Assembly (NCBI GenBank): GCA_963281255.1 | Contig: OY725497.1 | Location: 2,356,001 to 2,420,000, forward strand | Source of the DNA: Aphrocallistes beatrix | Taxonomy: Eukaryota > Porifera > Hexactinellida > Sceptrulophora > Aphrocallistidae | Direction of reading: 5' to 3' | DNA length: 64,000 nt | In this document: positions 46,855-57,734 of the stretch, in pieces | Position numbering within the stretch: position 1 is the stretch's first letter | Layout: each line of letters starts with the position of its first letter | Notes under the pieces: generated by a model | Told to the model about the DNA's origin: nothing | What the model saw: the letters and a program-made list of their open reading frames with translations, nothing else | The model's database searches: none | Translations under genes and position numbers: made by a program

Positions 46855-47338
46855 CAGGTATCCCTCGCTGTTCGCGGGGGTTACGTTCCTGAGAATTGTC
46901 GCGAATGGCAAAATCGCGAACGGCAAGACGTTAGTTCAATGAGAATGGTGGGGTTACGTTCCTAGATTATAAAAACGACGCTAGATACTGTTTGCTAAAT
47001 ACGTCATTGATTCAATAGTTGAGCTGTAATACTCATACAAACACTGGCACAATTAAAATGGTAGTAATAAATGAAGTGATAAATGAAAGATATAGATCCC
47101 CTAGTAGCAAACCTAAGTACCATACCTAAATAGCAAAGTCTAGCCTTTAGTACTAAACCTAAATTGTAGATACGTATAAGGTTATGGACTTATGCTAGCC
47201 CATAAACTACTGAAAAGAGCAACGAAAACCGCGAATAGTCGAGGGAACGAGTCGCGAATAGCAAAACAAGACTCAAAAATTTTTCCGCGAATAGTCGAAA
47301 CCGCGAATGGCAAACCCGCGAACGGCAAGGGTTACCTG
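46855..47338. mobile_element. pogo/Tigger-type MITE, 484 bp
   Basis: Ends are CAGGTATCCCTCGCTGTTCG and the complement of CAGGTAACCCTTGCCGTTCG. TA flanks both sides (46853-46854, 47339-47340). Inside is the repeated word CGCGAATRGCAAAA. The terminus resembles Tigger ends. No transposase. Confidence 0.82.
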
Positions 47339-47340
47339 TA

Positions 47341-47962
47341 TCTTCATTCCATATTGCATTTATACGTAAATTGTCATCTGTCCGTCGCTGTGATATGTCG
47401 CTTTGTTTCCACACTGAGTATGGTATGAGTCAATTAAATCGCTTTATATTTCCCAGATTATACAGGTTTATTTCACACTAAATGATATTTAAAGATGAAA
47501 TATCGATAAATCTTGACAAAATGCAGGGTTTTGTATTCTCTCATTTTTAGTGTCCCACTTGACTGTCAATATGGATTTTTATTGCTATTTTATATGTTTG
47601 CGTTTTACCAAAGCCCTTATAATAAACAGTATCAGTGTAGAACCGGACACAACTATTTTCATTATTTATAAATTATATACTAAGGACTTATCCTGTCCTG
47701 ACATTATTCCCCGTATAAGTTTTCCAAAAATGTTTTCTTATTATCCTCTTCGTTATGTTAAACCTAAATTAAATATCATAGCGATCTATATTATGAACAT
47801 TGTGGATGCAAAATTATTTTTTTGAAATTTTATGAAGAGTTTAGATTGCAAGTAAAACTGAAAAGAATTTGCACTAAAGAAATGAACAATAAACTGCATA
47901 ATACTATATTTCGCCTACTTGAATTTGTGTACCTTTTCTCAATATGTTTTATAGTAATTATA
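47341..47962. other. No recognised feature
   Basis: AT-rich. A 91-codon open frame at 47550-47825 shows no recognisable domain; I do not call it a gene. Confidence 0.4.
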
Positions 47963-48251
47963 CAGTATCCGAACAAAAGTATTCGACCACCACGAAAACT
48001 TTCATACAAATAGCATTAATTAAATTGGATCTATTAAAAAAAGGAACATGTACTCAAACAGTAGAAAACACAATCTTTTATTTCAAAATCTCAACTCATT
48101 TACCTCGTATTATGTTAAAAATTATCCATGAATTTGAAATAAATAGAGTATTCCTTACAGTTTGAGCACATATTCCTTTATGAATAGAGCCACTTTAATG
48201 CTGTTCTTATGAAGGTTTCTGTGGTGGTCAAATGACTTTGTCCGGGTACTG
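47963..48251. mobile_element. Tc1/mariner-type MITE, short copy (289 bp)
   Basis: Ends CAGTATCCGAACAAAAGTAT and the complement of CAGTACCCGGACAAAGTC, TA-flanked. Shorter than the 480-bp members because the middle is deleted. Confidence 0.8.
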
Positions 48252-48978
48252 TATATTGAATATAACTCCAATGTATGGTATATATTATTTTTAATGATAA
48301 AATTTCATGCTTGACAGTTGTTATAATTTGTGGTAGTGTGATTGACGTTTCATAGAATTTGAAACCTTTTTTTCAAGTATGTATCTCTTTTTAGTCAGGT
48401 GAATATGATGCATGACCCCAAAAAATTGCAAGATATTGTTTTATTGCATTTTTCCATTATATCATGTCTTAGGAGTGACATACTAAAAGTTACCGAAATC
48501 GGAATATCCGAAAGTGATTTGGCACGACCCCGTCTTTGACCCCGGACTATAAAAATCGACGATTTTGAAAACTGAGATTTGACCTTTCAAATGATTAATC
48601 AGTTTTATTGTAATATTCGCGCTAAGCATCTAATTTCCGGTAATTTGATATATAGTATATTGACTATATTTTGAGAAAAACTTTTGGGCCCTCCCTAGCA
48701 ACAGCCTAGGATGTAAAAATTCCGATCTCCAAATTTGGTGTAAACCATATCGAGTGACCCCTTGATTTTCTCGGCTATGCTTGCTGAGTATGAATTTCAT
48801 AATATAAATAGTGTAAGCGTTAGTTTTAAAATATTATGGTTTGCGGCTGGTGGTGTTCATGTATTTTTAATGGTAAACATACTCTAAATTTTTGTTTTGT
48901 CCCTTTAACTCCTATGAAATATACGAATGGAAAATCTAGGTGGCATTAATGGATATATACGTAGATGGATTGATATGT

Positions 48979-50228
48979 TCACATTTCAATTTCATCTTCG
49001 GTTTCATCATCCGGTTCAATTCCTTCTTTCATATTGCCACAGTTGTCATCTTGGCATCGTCCGCATGCTTGGGAACAGTTGAGTCTTTGTTTTCTGCAGC
49101 TACATCTGAGACTACTACATCCTGTGGAACAGTTACTGTGGATCATTTTGAGGAGTGCTTCGGGTGCAGGATTACTGTCCAACACGACTGGGATTAGGCT
49201 GTTATATTGGCAGTTCCATTCCCATTCAGTAACCTCCATACCATCAGCCATGCCCTTCCACAACATCACCTGGAAATAGCACCTCAGAGAGTGAAATCTG
49301 CTTGGGTGGTGCAGTGGTTAGGGCGTTTGAATACCAAGACTTAGGTCGCGGGTTCTAACCTCACTCTAGTCATTTGCATTTTACTCTCAATTACATTGCT
49401 TCGGTAATGTAATCTGAGCCTACACTCTTGCAGAACCTTAGTGAGCTGAAAGCACTAAGGATGTCATCTCGTTTAAAGGTAAAGTTAGGTCAGGTGCTAT
49501 CTTTCTTGCCTACTGTTAGCCGAGTTTTTCTCTGTAACACGCCATCATATGCACACAGACATGCCATCATTATGCATACATACACGCCGCATGCACACAT
49601 TCAGCAACTATCAGTAGGTTTAGCACCTCACCCAGATTGTAAACCCCCTGAGAACATATTAGCATGGATTCGGGGGGTATATAAATCTATAAACTTTAAC
49701 TTTTAACTTTTAACTTGAACAGAGCATACTTATTTCCGAGCCCGAAAGTGCTGGAAGTGGTGTCACACCCGGTGAATGCATGCAGAAAAAGCAGGTTGTG
49801 ACAGATTTCGTCCCAAGCACCTGCTTTATCACCTTGATGTCATACACTACCGTTGGTTTCCCTTTATCCGAGCGGAAGTGTTTCTTCTTTGCATTGTTGT
49901 TAGGCGTGTAGTGCAGCAACAGAACCAATAGATCCGTATCATCGCCTATGAGAGTTGTTGTTTTGAAAGATGCCATTGATTCTGCTGCCTTCACAATGTC
50001 AACATCGGCATCCTTCTCAGCCTGTATTACATGGCACCCTCTTTCTCTAATACTATCAGAAATTAGACGGATGAGGGTCTGTTTGTTGGCTTGATTGGAA
50101 AGGGAATCCTCCTTATTACTAAAGCCTCCGCTACGAAATTTCACTTCTTGAGTTTCTATTTCCTGGTAATGTTGTGGATGGGCACGGCTGATGGTATGGA
50201 AGTTACTGAATGGGGATGGAACTGCCAA
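48979..50228 (-). pseudogene. PIN-like nuclease + CXC domain protein, element-encoded, broken
   Basis: Reading down from 50228: KEDSLSNQANKQTLIRLI, then VIQAEKDADVDIVKAAE and TLIGDDTDLLVLLLHYTP, the acidic DAD-IV / DDTDLLVLL pattern of PIN/FEN-like nucleases. After a frame change near 49800 comes LLFLHAFTGCDTTSSTFG, the conserved block closing that domain in related metazoan repeat proteins. A SINE (49300-49716) separates this from the C-terminal CXC part (48979-49278): NCSTGCSSLRCSCRKQRLNC and CGRCQDDNCGN, a tesmin/TSO1-like cysteine pattern. The 5' part is missing because the inverted arm begins at about 50158. Function is inferred only from domain type; the pair recurs in metazoan repeats, but I know no established mechanism. 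Confidence 0.62.
49300..49716 (+). repeat. tRNA-derived SINE, apparently full length (about 417 bp)
   Basis: Head GGGTGGTGCAGTGGTTAGGG (A box TGGTGCAGTGG) and GGGTTCTAACCTC (B box). A unique body of about 300 bp includes CATGCACACATTCAGC. It ends in a (CTTTTAA)n tail at about 49697-49716. It sits between the two coding parts of the PIN/CXC gene. Confidence 0.78.
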
Positions 50229-50498
50229 TATAACAGCCTAATCCCAGTCGTGTTGGACAGTAACCCTGCATCCGAAGCACTCCTCAAAATGATCCACAGT
50301 AACTGTTCCACAGGATGTAGTAGTCTCAGATGTAGTTGCAGAAAACAAAGACTCAACTGTTCCCAAGCATGCGGACGATGCCAAGATGACAACTGTGGCA
50401 ATATGAAAGAAGGAATTGAACCGGATGATGAAACCGAAGATAAAATTAAATGTGAACATATCAATCCATCTACGTATATAGCCATCAATACCACCTAA
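50156..50498 (+). pseudogene. Inverted duplicate of the CXC coding region
   Basis: Open through EVTEWGWNCQYNSLIP and NCSTGCSSLRCSCRKQRLNC to CGRCQDDNCGN, then KIKCEHINPSTYIAINTT and stop. Almost identical to the minus-strand copy at 48979-49269 but with its own tail. The WGW motif before the cysteines is kept here, whereas the other arm has WEW. It has no PIN-like part upstream on this strand, so it is a by-product of the inverted arms rather than a separate gene. Confidence 0.6.
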
Positions 50499-50784
50499 AT
50501 TTTCCATTCTTATATTTCATAGGAGTTAAAGGAACAAAACAAAAATTTAGAGTATGTTTACCATTAAAAATACATGAACACCACCAGCCGCAAACCAATA
50601 ATATATTAAAACTAACGCTTACACAATTTATATTATGAAATTCATACTCAGAAAGCATAGCCGAGAAAAAAAAGCGGTCACTCGATATGGTTTACACCAA
50701 ATTTGGAGATCGGAATTTTTACATCTTAGGCTGTTGTTAGGGATGACCCAAAGTTTATGCTCAAAATATAGTCAATAACAAGGT

Positions 50785-52045
50785 TTGAGTTCTGACCCAT
50801 TTATAATTATCCGTAACTTTGTGAATCCTCACTTTGTATCATTGAAAATTCACGTATAGATTAGAGACCATGTTACAATACGAATTAAGAATTGCTATTC
50901 AATGTATCCGCCTTTGTTTTTATTTTTTGCTTTTATTCTGCCTGATAAAGCCCCTACGGCGCCACGTAGGACCTCTTGGGGAACCTTCTCCCATTCTGCT
51001 ACCAAATATCTCTTCAAAGACTCAATACTTTAGTGAGATTTACTACAGGCATTTGTTTCGAGGATGGGCCAATCGAATAACCCATGGGGTTTAGGTCTGG
51101 GCTGTACGGAGTATATTGATCATCAATGATAAACCCCGGAATATTGCTGCGAAGTCAATCTTAAGTGAGCTCTATCTTGTTGGAAGACGAAGGATCTCCC
51201 ATTTAATATTGTTTGCCATAGGTTCTTCACAACCGGGTCTCAAATCAACGAACCGTAGGTAGGAGCGTTGATTTTAACCCCACTAGGGACAAAGACCCGA
51301 TGTGTCCGTCCACTAGCTGATATTCCAGGCCAATTTTTCAACCTAGGGGCATATCTGAGCATTTCTTTATTGCTACATGTCGTGAGTGATAATATTCTGT
51401 CATTTTGATCATTAGAAACCTCGTGGATTGTGAAAGTTTTCTCATCTGAAAACAGAAAATATTCCAGACCACTAGTAGCGTGCCGGCCAAGTTCTCTCTC
51501 ACTTTTCAGTAATCTCTTCTCTTTAACCTGCTCACTAAGGAAATGAATCTTCTTTCTTTTGTAAGCTCGCATCCCTAAACAGATTTTCACAACTTTGCGA
51601 ATTGAAAACTCGCAAATTTTGAGTTCTAGAGCCATTTTTCTCAGCGAACGCCGGGGATTTCGACGAATCCGCTCCCACACAGCCTTCTAGAGTTGAAGAA
51701 CCCTTATTGATGGCCAACGACCACTTCTGCCCTGTCCGCAGCTCCTCCGGTCTCCTTGTATCTTCTAATAGTACGATAGACAAACTTTCGCCTCGATTCA
51801 GGAAACTTCAACCATTTCTTTATTTCTGCATGTGTCCCGCCGGTTTTGAATAATTCAATAATTCCACACCTCTTTTGCCCCATTGGGAATAAAATTTCAG
51901 AATATGGTTACTTTGTGTAATTAAGTTAGATCTTTACAGGAAAGTGTCATTATAACTTAAAGGTAGCATGTATAATAACTAACACACTGGTTATGCTTGG
52001 ATTGGTGGTAGTCTAATTTGGGGACAGAACTTAAATCGCACCCTG
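50785..52045 (-). mobile_element. Tc1-like element inside the right arm of the PIN/CXC element
   Basis: The right inverted repeat ends at 52045 (complement of CAGGGTGCGATTTAAGTTCT); the left end is diverged. The arm sequence TCAAAATATAGTCAATA...TATATCAAATTTCC is split at TA compared with the uninterrupted left arm. Confidence 0.82.
50895..51883 (-). pseudogene. Tc1-like transposase relic
   Basis: The ATG at 51883 opens the same N-terminus as 24144-25167 (HTH part degraded). The best open part, 51240-51680, has RRNPRRSLRKMALELKI, then YKRKKIHFLSEQVKEK, FLFSDEKTFTIHEV (first Asp) and HRVFVPSGVKINAPTYG. FVFQQDRAHL follows in another frame, and the end is KNKNKGGYIE. Two or more frameshifts. Confidence 0.82.
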
Positions 52046-52334
52046 TATATATCAAATTTCCGGAAATTTGATGCTGAGCACGAATATAACAATAAAAACT
52101 GATTAATCATTTGAAAGGTTAAATCTCAGTTTTCAAAACCGGCGATTTTTATAGTCCGGGGTCAAAGACGGGGTCGTGCCAAATCACTTTCGGATATTCC
52201 GATTTCGGTAAACATTTAGTATGTTACTCCTAAGACATGATACAACGGAAAATGCAATAAAACAACTTCTTGCAATTTTTTTGGGGTTGGGACTATTTGC
52301 TTCCTATTTTGACCTCACCATTTACCTGAATCAA

Positions 52335-52569
52335 TAAATAGCTAATAAATTATAAAAACCCAAATAAACAGAATTAAAAATTTCATTCTTAATTTTCTGA
52401 TAGTTATAGCAAAACAAAATGAACGACATGTCGTATTATTTCTTTGTGAGTTATCAAAATGATAATCTTCATCGTGTTAATCGGTTGTGCTTCAATCGAA
52501 CCTCATCCAGAGGGATACCGAAAGAGTCTGTTTACGAACCACTAACTCAGCTTGTGATCATAAGAGCAC
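52335..52569. other. Short unassigned flank with a 71-codon open frame
   Basis: The frame at 52419-52634 runs into the TTAA element end; no domain recognised. Confidence 0.3.
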
Positions 52570-53133
52570 TTAAGGATACCGCCATCGAAAAACATCGCAT
52601 GACATTTAAAAAAATAGTAAAAGTTTTTTATTGATAACGGAGTGTTCTACCATCTAATCGTACTAGTTGGACGGTATTTATTTTGATTTTTATGAGTTAA
52701 CCCCCTAGTTTAGTGTTACTAAAAATTGAAAAATTGTAGTGTTTTTTGGCCCATTTATTAATTAGTTTCTTACTTATCTGATGTTTTTTAAATTGATCTA
52801 GACCTCAAAATCATTTCGGCCCCTTTAGGGATTATAAAACAGAAAAATTTAGAAAAAAAGGCATATAAAATCCAATCAAAATACTCTTATAGGGAGTTCG
52901 TTTCTAAAATGCTCGGGAAATGGCCGCTGTGATATTAGCTATTGTATCTAAAACAGAATTCTGATCATTTTTTTAAAAAATTGTTCAGATCCGACCATTT
53001 GTTCGTAAGTTATTGTATATTATAGATAAAGCTCGGACATTATACCTTTCTATGGTCTCGAAAGAGGTCGATGTCAAATCTTAAAAACTATTGAAGATAC
53101 ATGATCTATTATAATCTTAAATGAAAGGATATA

Positions 53134-53609
53134 CACTGCCTGAACAAAAGTATTCGTACACCCCATAATTCCCCATACAAATAGTTATAATACTGATTTA
53201 TTCAGCGAGTCAAGATATTTAATTGGTAAGAGATACGCTTAATTTAACTTCAAATTCGAATTCTCCATATTCGAATTATTCACTTTTTAATCTTTCAACT
53301 TGTTTACACTCCCACAAGGTTAAAAATTTTCAAGCTGTGACACCTCATACCACCAATGCCATCATATACAATGGCGATCACTCGCGACATGTGGCATAGG
53401 AAATCAAATGCTGAAAATACTTAATCTTGAAGAAGAGTAATTAAGTTAAAACTTATAAAGTGGGTAATTTGAATGTGGAGAATTTGAATTTGAAGTTAAA
53501 TTAAGCGTATCTCTTACCAATTAAATACCATGACTCGATAAATAAATCAGTATTATAACTATTTGTATGGGGAATTATGGGGTGTACGAATACTTTTGTT
53601 CAGGCAGTG
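53134..53609. mobile_element. Tc1/mariner-type MITE, complete, 476 bp
   Basis: Ends CACTGCCTGAACAAAAGTAT and the complement, TA flanks (53132-53133, 53610-53611). Nearly the whole length folds into one imperfect hairpin. Comparison with TTAA copies 1 and 5 shows the empty site. Confidence 0.88.
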
Positions 53610-54698
53610 TATATGATAATATATAGATTCCTCAAACATCTATTTGTCAAAAAATATATATTTCTCGACTTATCATTGATTTATTGTAATACAAATTCTA
53701 TGGAGAACTTTGACTATATTAGAAAATGGCGAATCTAGTCATGGAATATGTGCCCAAATGTAGCTATTAAACTAAAAAATCAATGCAATTGTCACTAACA
53801 ATGTATACTGCAAATTTGGAGCACTTTTATTATTATTTTGGAAGTTCTGGCCTTTTACCTCGCAGATTCGGAGAATTTATGGTCCAAAAACAGATACCTC
53901 CATATCTTTGGAAATATATATCCAAATTCTTAGCTTTCAATTCCTAATATACTTTTTATAACAGTATATACAGGGTGCGGCAAAAGTTCTGTCCAATACG
54001 GAATTCAATATATTTTTCAAAAACTCAACTAATAGCTTTAAAATTACACATGTTTACTACTATAACTAGACTTAAAAGAATACAAATAGAATTATTCAAT
54101 ATACCCTCCTTTCTTTTGAATTACAGCCTTAAGACGTGATGGAAACTGATGAACGGAACGCCGCAAGAGGTCCTGGGGGATTTTTTGCCATTCACGTTGA
54201 AGTGAAGCTTTCAGAGACCTGCGGCCGTATTCACTAAGAACTTAAGATCGATCTTAGTGCTTAAGTCTTAAGTTCGATCTTAAGTCGTATTCACTAAGAT
54301 TGGTATTCACTAAGATTTAAGTTCGGTCTTAAGACCGAACTTAAGACCGAACTTTAAGCAACCTAGGGAAGTGTCTTAAGTATTGTAATTGATTCGATTT
54401 TCACTAATTACCCCATAAATGTTGTTCAAACTTACTTCTGTCGAACATTGAATCTATCTTGATTGATATTAGACTTCAAATAAAATATTTTTAAAACATT
54501 TCTCTTATTGTGTGTAACATCGCAACATGTATCACATGCTATATTCGTGGCAAATTCTTCTTGGATTTGTATGAATAAACAAACATACATTCTTTGATCA
54601 TATAATCATACACTCATTCTAATATGCTCAATTATAGAGACAGGCTTTATATATTGATTCACATGACTGATAATAATCACTTTGATCCTATTTCCTAT

Positions 54699-55297
54699 TT
54701 ACAATGATTTTCCCAGCGTTTCAATCGATAATAATCCCTCTGTTCTTCTATTAACTGCAGCTGAGAATACAGCCATCTGTTGGAACAAAACTTCCTGCTG
54801 TAATGGAAGTAAGTCTGCAGCCTTTGCTCATCAACAGTTCGCCTTCTCTCCCGACTTTTCTTTGATGCCTTATACGTTGTCGGGATTTCAATTTCTGGAG
54901 ACTTTTTTCCTGATATCCTCTACAGCTCTGCCATGCCATGCACTGAGTTGAGTTTGGCTGTAAAGTCTCTCCAGATTTGTTTCCTCCTTTTGTTTTTGTC
55001 AGCAGAATTTCCTGACCCTCTCAAAATCTCCCCTGCTGACTCAATTTCATTAATGAGACTCACTCTTCTTCTCTGGTCCAATTTGCTTGCGGGATTTGTC
55101 CATTTTGGTTTGGTATTGTTAATGCAAGCACTCAGCAGTAATTTATATACACGGGAGGACGCCGACTTACCATAACCATTAATGACACCAATTATTTTCG
55201 TAACACCAAATGACGCAGAAATTTTAACGTCGATAGAGTTCAATTTATTGTTCTTCTCATATCCAGTGTTTATATTTTGTCTTAGAGAGGTTTTCAT
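54699..55297 (-). pseudogene. Harbinger Myb/SANT-like protein (NAIF1-type), one frameshift
   Basis: Autonomous Harbinger elements encode a transposase and a second DNA-binding Myb/SANT-like protein; this resembles the latter. The 125-codon part from 55297 includes KPKWTNPASKLDQRRRVSLI and KQIWRDFTAKLNSVHG, a trihelix/SANT pattern. A frameshift near 54930 leads to a conserved tail (EVLFQQMAVFSAAVNRRTEG) ending ETLGKSL at 54699. No transposase gene remains in the element, so it was non-autonomous for cleavage. Assignment is by pattern and element context. Confidence 0.6.
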
Positions 55298-55802
55298 GTT
55301 ACAATATACAAAGACACTTGTCGTCTATATGTTTTGTTCAATATAATATTATGAATTCATGAGATACAACTTATGCTCTTTGATAGCTCTTCCTTTGATA
55401 TTGACTAGTGTAGAATAATTATAGATTGCATACATAAAACATTGAATTTCATAATAGAATTCAAAGTTAAAACAAAGATTTCACCACAGATATGTAAGAG
55501 ACTCACTAGCAGGCATTCCAGGCTGTACAACTACATAGTAGATAGAAGCTATGTCTTACAGGAGTGGGTTAATCAATCTTATTTGCTCCTAATATTGACA
55601 TTAATGGCCTCAATTTTGCTCAAAAAGAAGAAATATAGTTTATTTTCACTAGATCAATAATGAATGACTACTTGCCATTACCAATATTATACTTCAGTTT
55701 TGTATTTGATTAGTATAATGCTATATTCTAATCATATTAACCCTAACGTTATTTCTAAGTTCGATCTTAATTCTTAGTGAATACCTCTAAGTTCGATCTT
55801 AA

Positions 55803-57734
55803 GGATACCGCCCTCGAAAAATCTTGCCTGGCGTAAAAAAAAATGTTTTATTGCTAATTTCATTGTATTACTGATCGGTCTACCATCTGATAGCTCTATT
55901 TGGACGGCATTTTTTTTTATTTTTTGCGAAATAACCCCCTAAAGTTTAGCGTTAATAAAAATTGAAAAATTATTAGAGGATTTTAACTCATTTACCAATT
56001 AGTTTTTAACTTATTTGATATTTTTTTAATGATATGAACCTTAACATTGTTTTAGCACCTTTGGAGATTATAAAACACAAAGATTTAAAAGAATGGGCAA
56101 ATAAAATCCAAACAAAATAGCTCTATAAAGGAGTTCATTAATATAATTCCTGGGAAATCGCAAGTTTGATCTCAGATATTTAGCGATCACTGGGTCAGAA
56201 ATAAAATTCTGATCGGTTCAAAAAAAAATTTGATCGGATCCGACCATTTGTTCTTGAGATATCGCATATTATAGGTAAAGTTCGGCCATAATATCCCTCT
56301 AAGGTCCCGAAAGAGGCTGATGTCATATCTTAAAAACTATTGTAGATATATCATATATTATATGCTTAAATAAAAGGATATATGCGAAAATATATAGGTT
56401 CCTCGAACATTCCTTTGTCAAAAATTAAATAATTCTCGACTTATCATTGATTTAATTGTAATACAAATTCTATGGAGAACTTTGAATCTATTAGAAAATG
56501 CCGAATCTAATCATTAAATATGTGTCCAAATTTAGCTATTATGCTAAATAGTGAATACAATTTCCGTTAATAATATGTACAGGAAAATTGGAGAACTTTT
56601 GATAATTATTTTGAAAGTTCTGGCCTTGGACCTCGCAGATTCGGTCAAAAACCCCCATTTAGGGTCCAAAAAGAGATATCTCTCTATATTTGTAAATACA
56701 AGTCTAAATTCTTAGTTCTCACTTCCTAATATACTTTTTATGAGTGTACATATATGATTCTTTGATAATAATTGCACTACACCCCATGGAATGTTAAGTT
56801 TTTGGATTTTTGTCATATGATGACGTAGCATTTTTCGAAAATCCTAACTTCGAAACTAAAAGTCGTAGACTTTCGCTCTAACTTCCTAAAAAACTTTTTG
56901 GAAGCTTTTTATTCATTCTAAACTGATAGATTATACTTCGCAGTGCCAGGAATATGAAATATTATCTACAATTATCTCAAAATATTCGGAGTTAGGGGCC
57001 TCAAGAAAATTTGTGGATTTTCAGGTACTTTTGCTATTTTTGGTATATATTTGGCTTTAATATACCTAAATCAGCAGTATGGATGCGAATAAATGTCTCT
57101 GGATGCTTATGTGCATTATTAATAACTCATTTTACATTCTTCTTAACACCTAAACTTAAAATCTCTATATCTCGGGACTTTTAAATTTCAAAATTGACCG
57201 TCTTTACAAAATTATTTCTCAAATTTGGTTTGAGATAGAAGTTTGAAAATTTCAAGAGTTGTTCATATCATTAGGCGATGAACGTAGGACCACCATTTTT
57301 TGGATATATTCTAATTCGGTGGTTTTATTCATGATTTCCCCCAAAAAACAGACATTTTTTGTCCTTTTTTGTCCCTTTTTTTTCGGACACCGATAAAATT
57401 TACAATATTTGTCATTTTAACTTTCTTCTGGTCCTATGAAGTTGCAAATATGGTAGACTATCTATGATTCGATTTTGGAAGCGTTTGATTCCTTGGTATG
57501 TCCTAAACAATTCATTGAGTGCCTAAATTTCTACCATTAAGATGTGCTAGCGGAAAATTAAAAAAACAGACTTTGAGACACTGTATCTCAAAATCTAGAA
57601 ATGAGAATCAAAAACGGTTTGGAATGTGCCAATATTTCTTGATGGAGATACCTCCCCACGCTTAACATCTCTTATAGCTCTACTTTCATCGTATGCTGTA
57701 ATGCAAATCATATGTTTTTTCGAGGGCGGTATCC
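55803..57734 (+). mobile_element. TTAA-target element, copy 5, complete (1932 bp)
   Basis: TTAA at 55799-55802 and 57735-57738, ends GGATACCGCCCTCGAAAA. Nearly identical to copy 1, so it is among the youngest copies. It lies inside Harbinger, which lies inside Tc1, which lies inside copy 4 of the same family. Confidence 0.88.

Larger units (their letters stand above)
48395..52334. mobile_element. Long-inverted-repeat element encoding PIN-like and CXC domains
   Basis: Arms of about 870 bp: 48395-49278 and, inverted, 50158-52334 (the latter interrupted by a Tc1 at 50785-52045). Outer ends are TCAGGTGAATATG and the complement of TCAGGTAAATGG. The arms include the coding sequence of a CXC cysteine-rich domain; the centre encodes a PIN-like nuclease segment. 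A SINE lies in the centre at 49300-49716. No flanking duplication could be identified. Confidence 0.68.

Noticed and set aside
49034..49279. Plus-strand frame opposite the CXC region
   Set aside because: Antisense of the cysteine-rich coding sequence; same for the minus-strand frame at 50156-50494.
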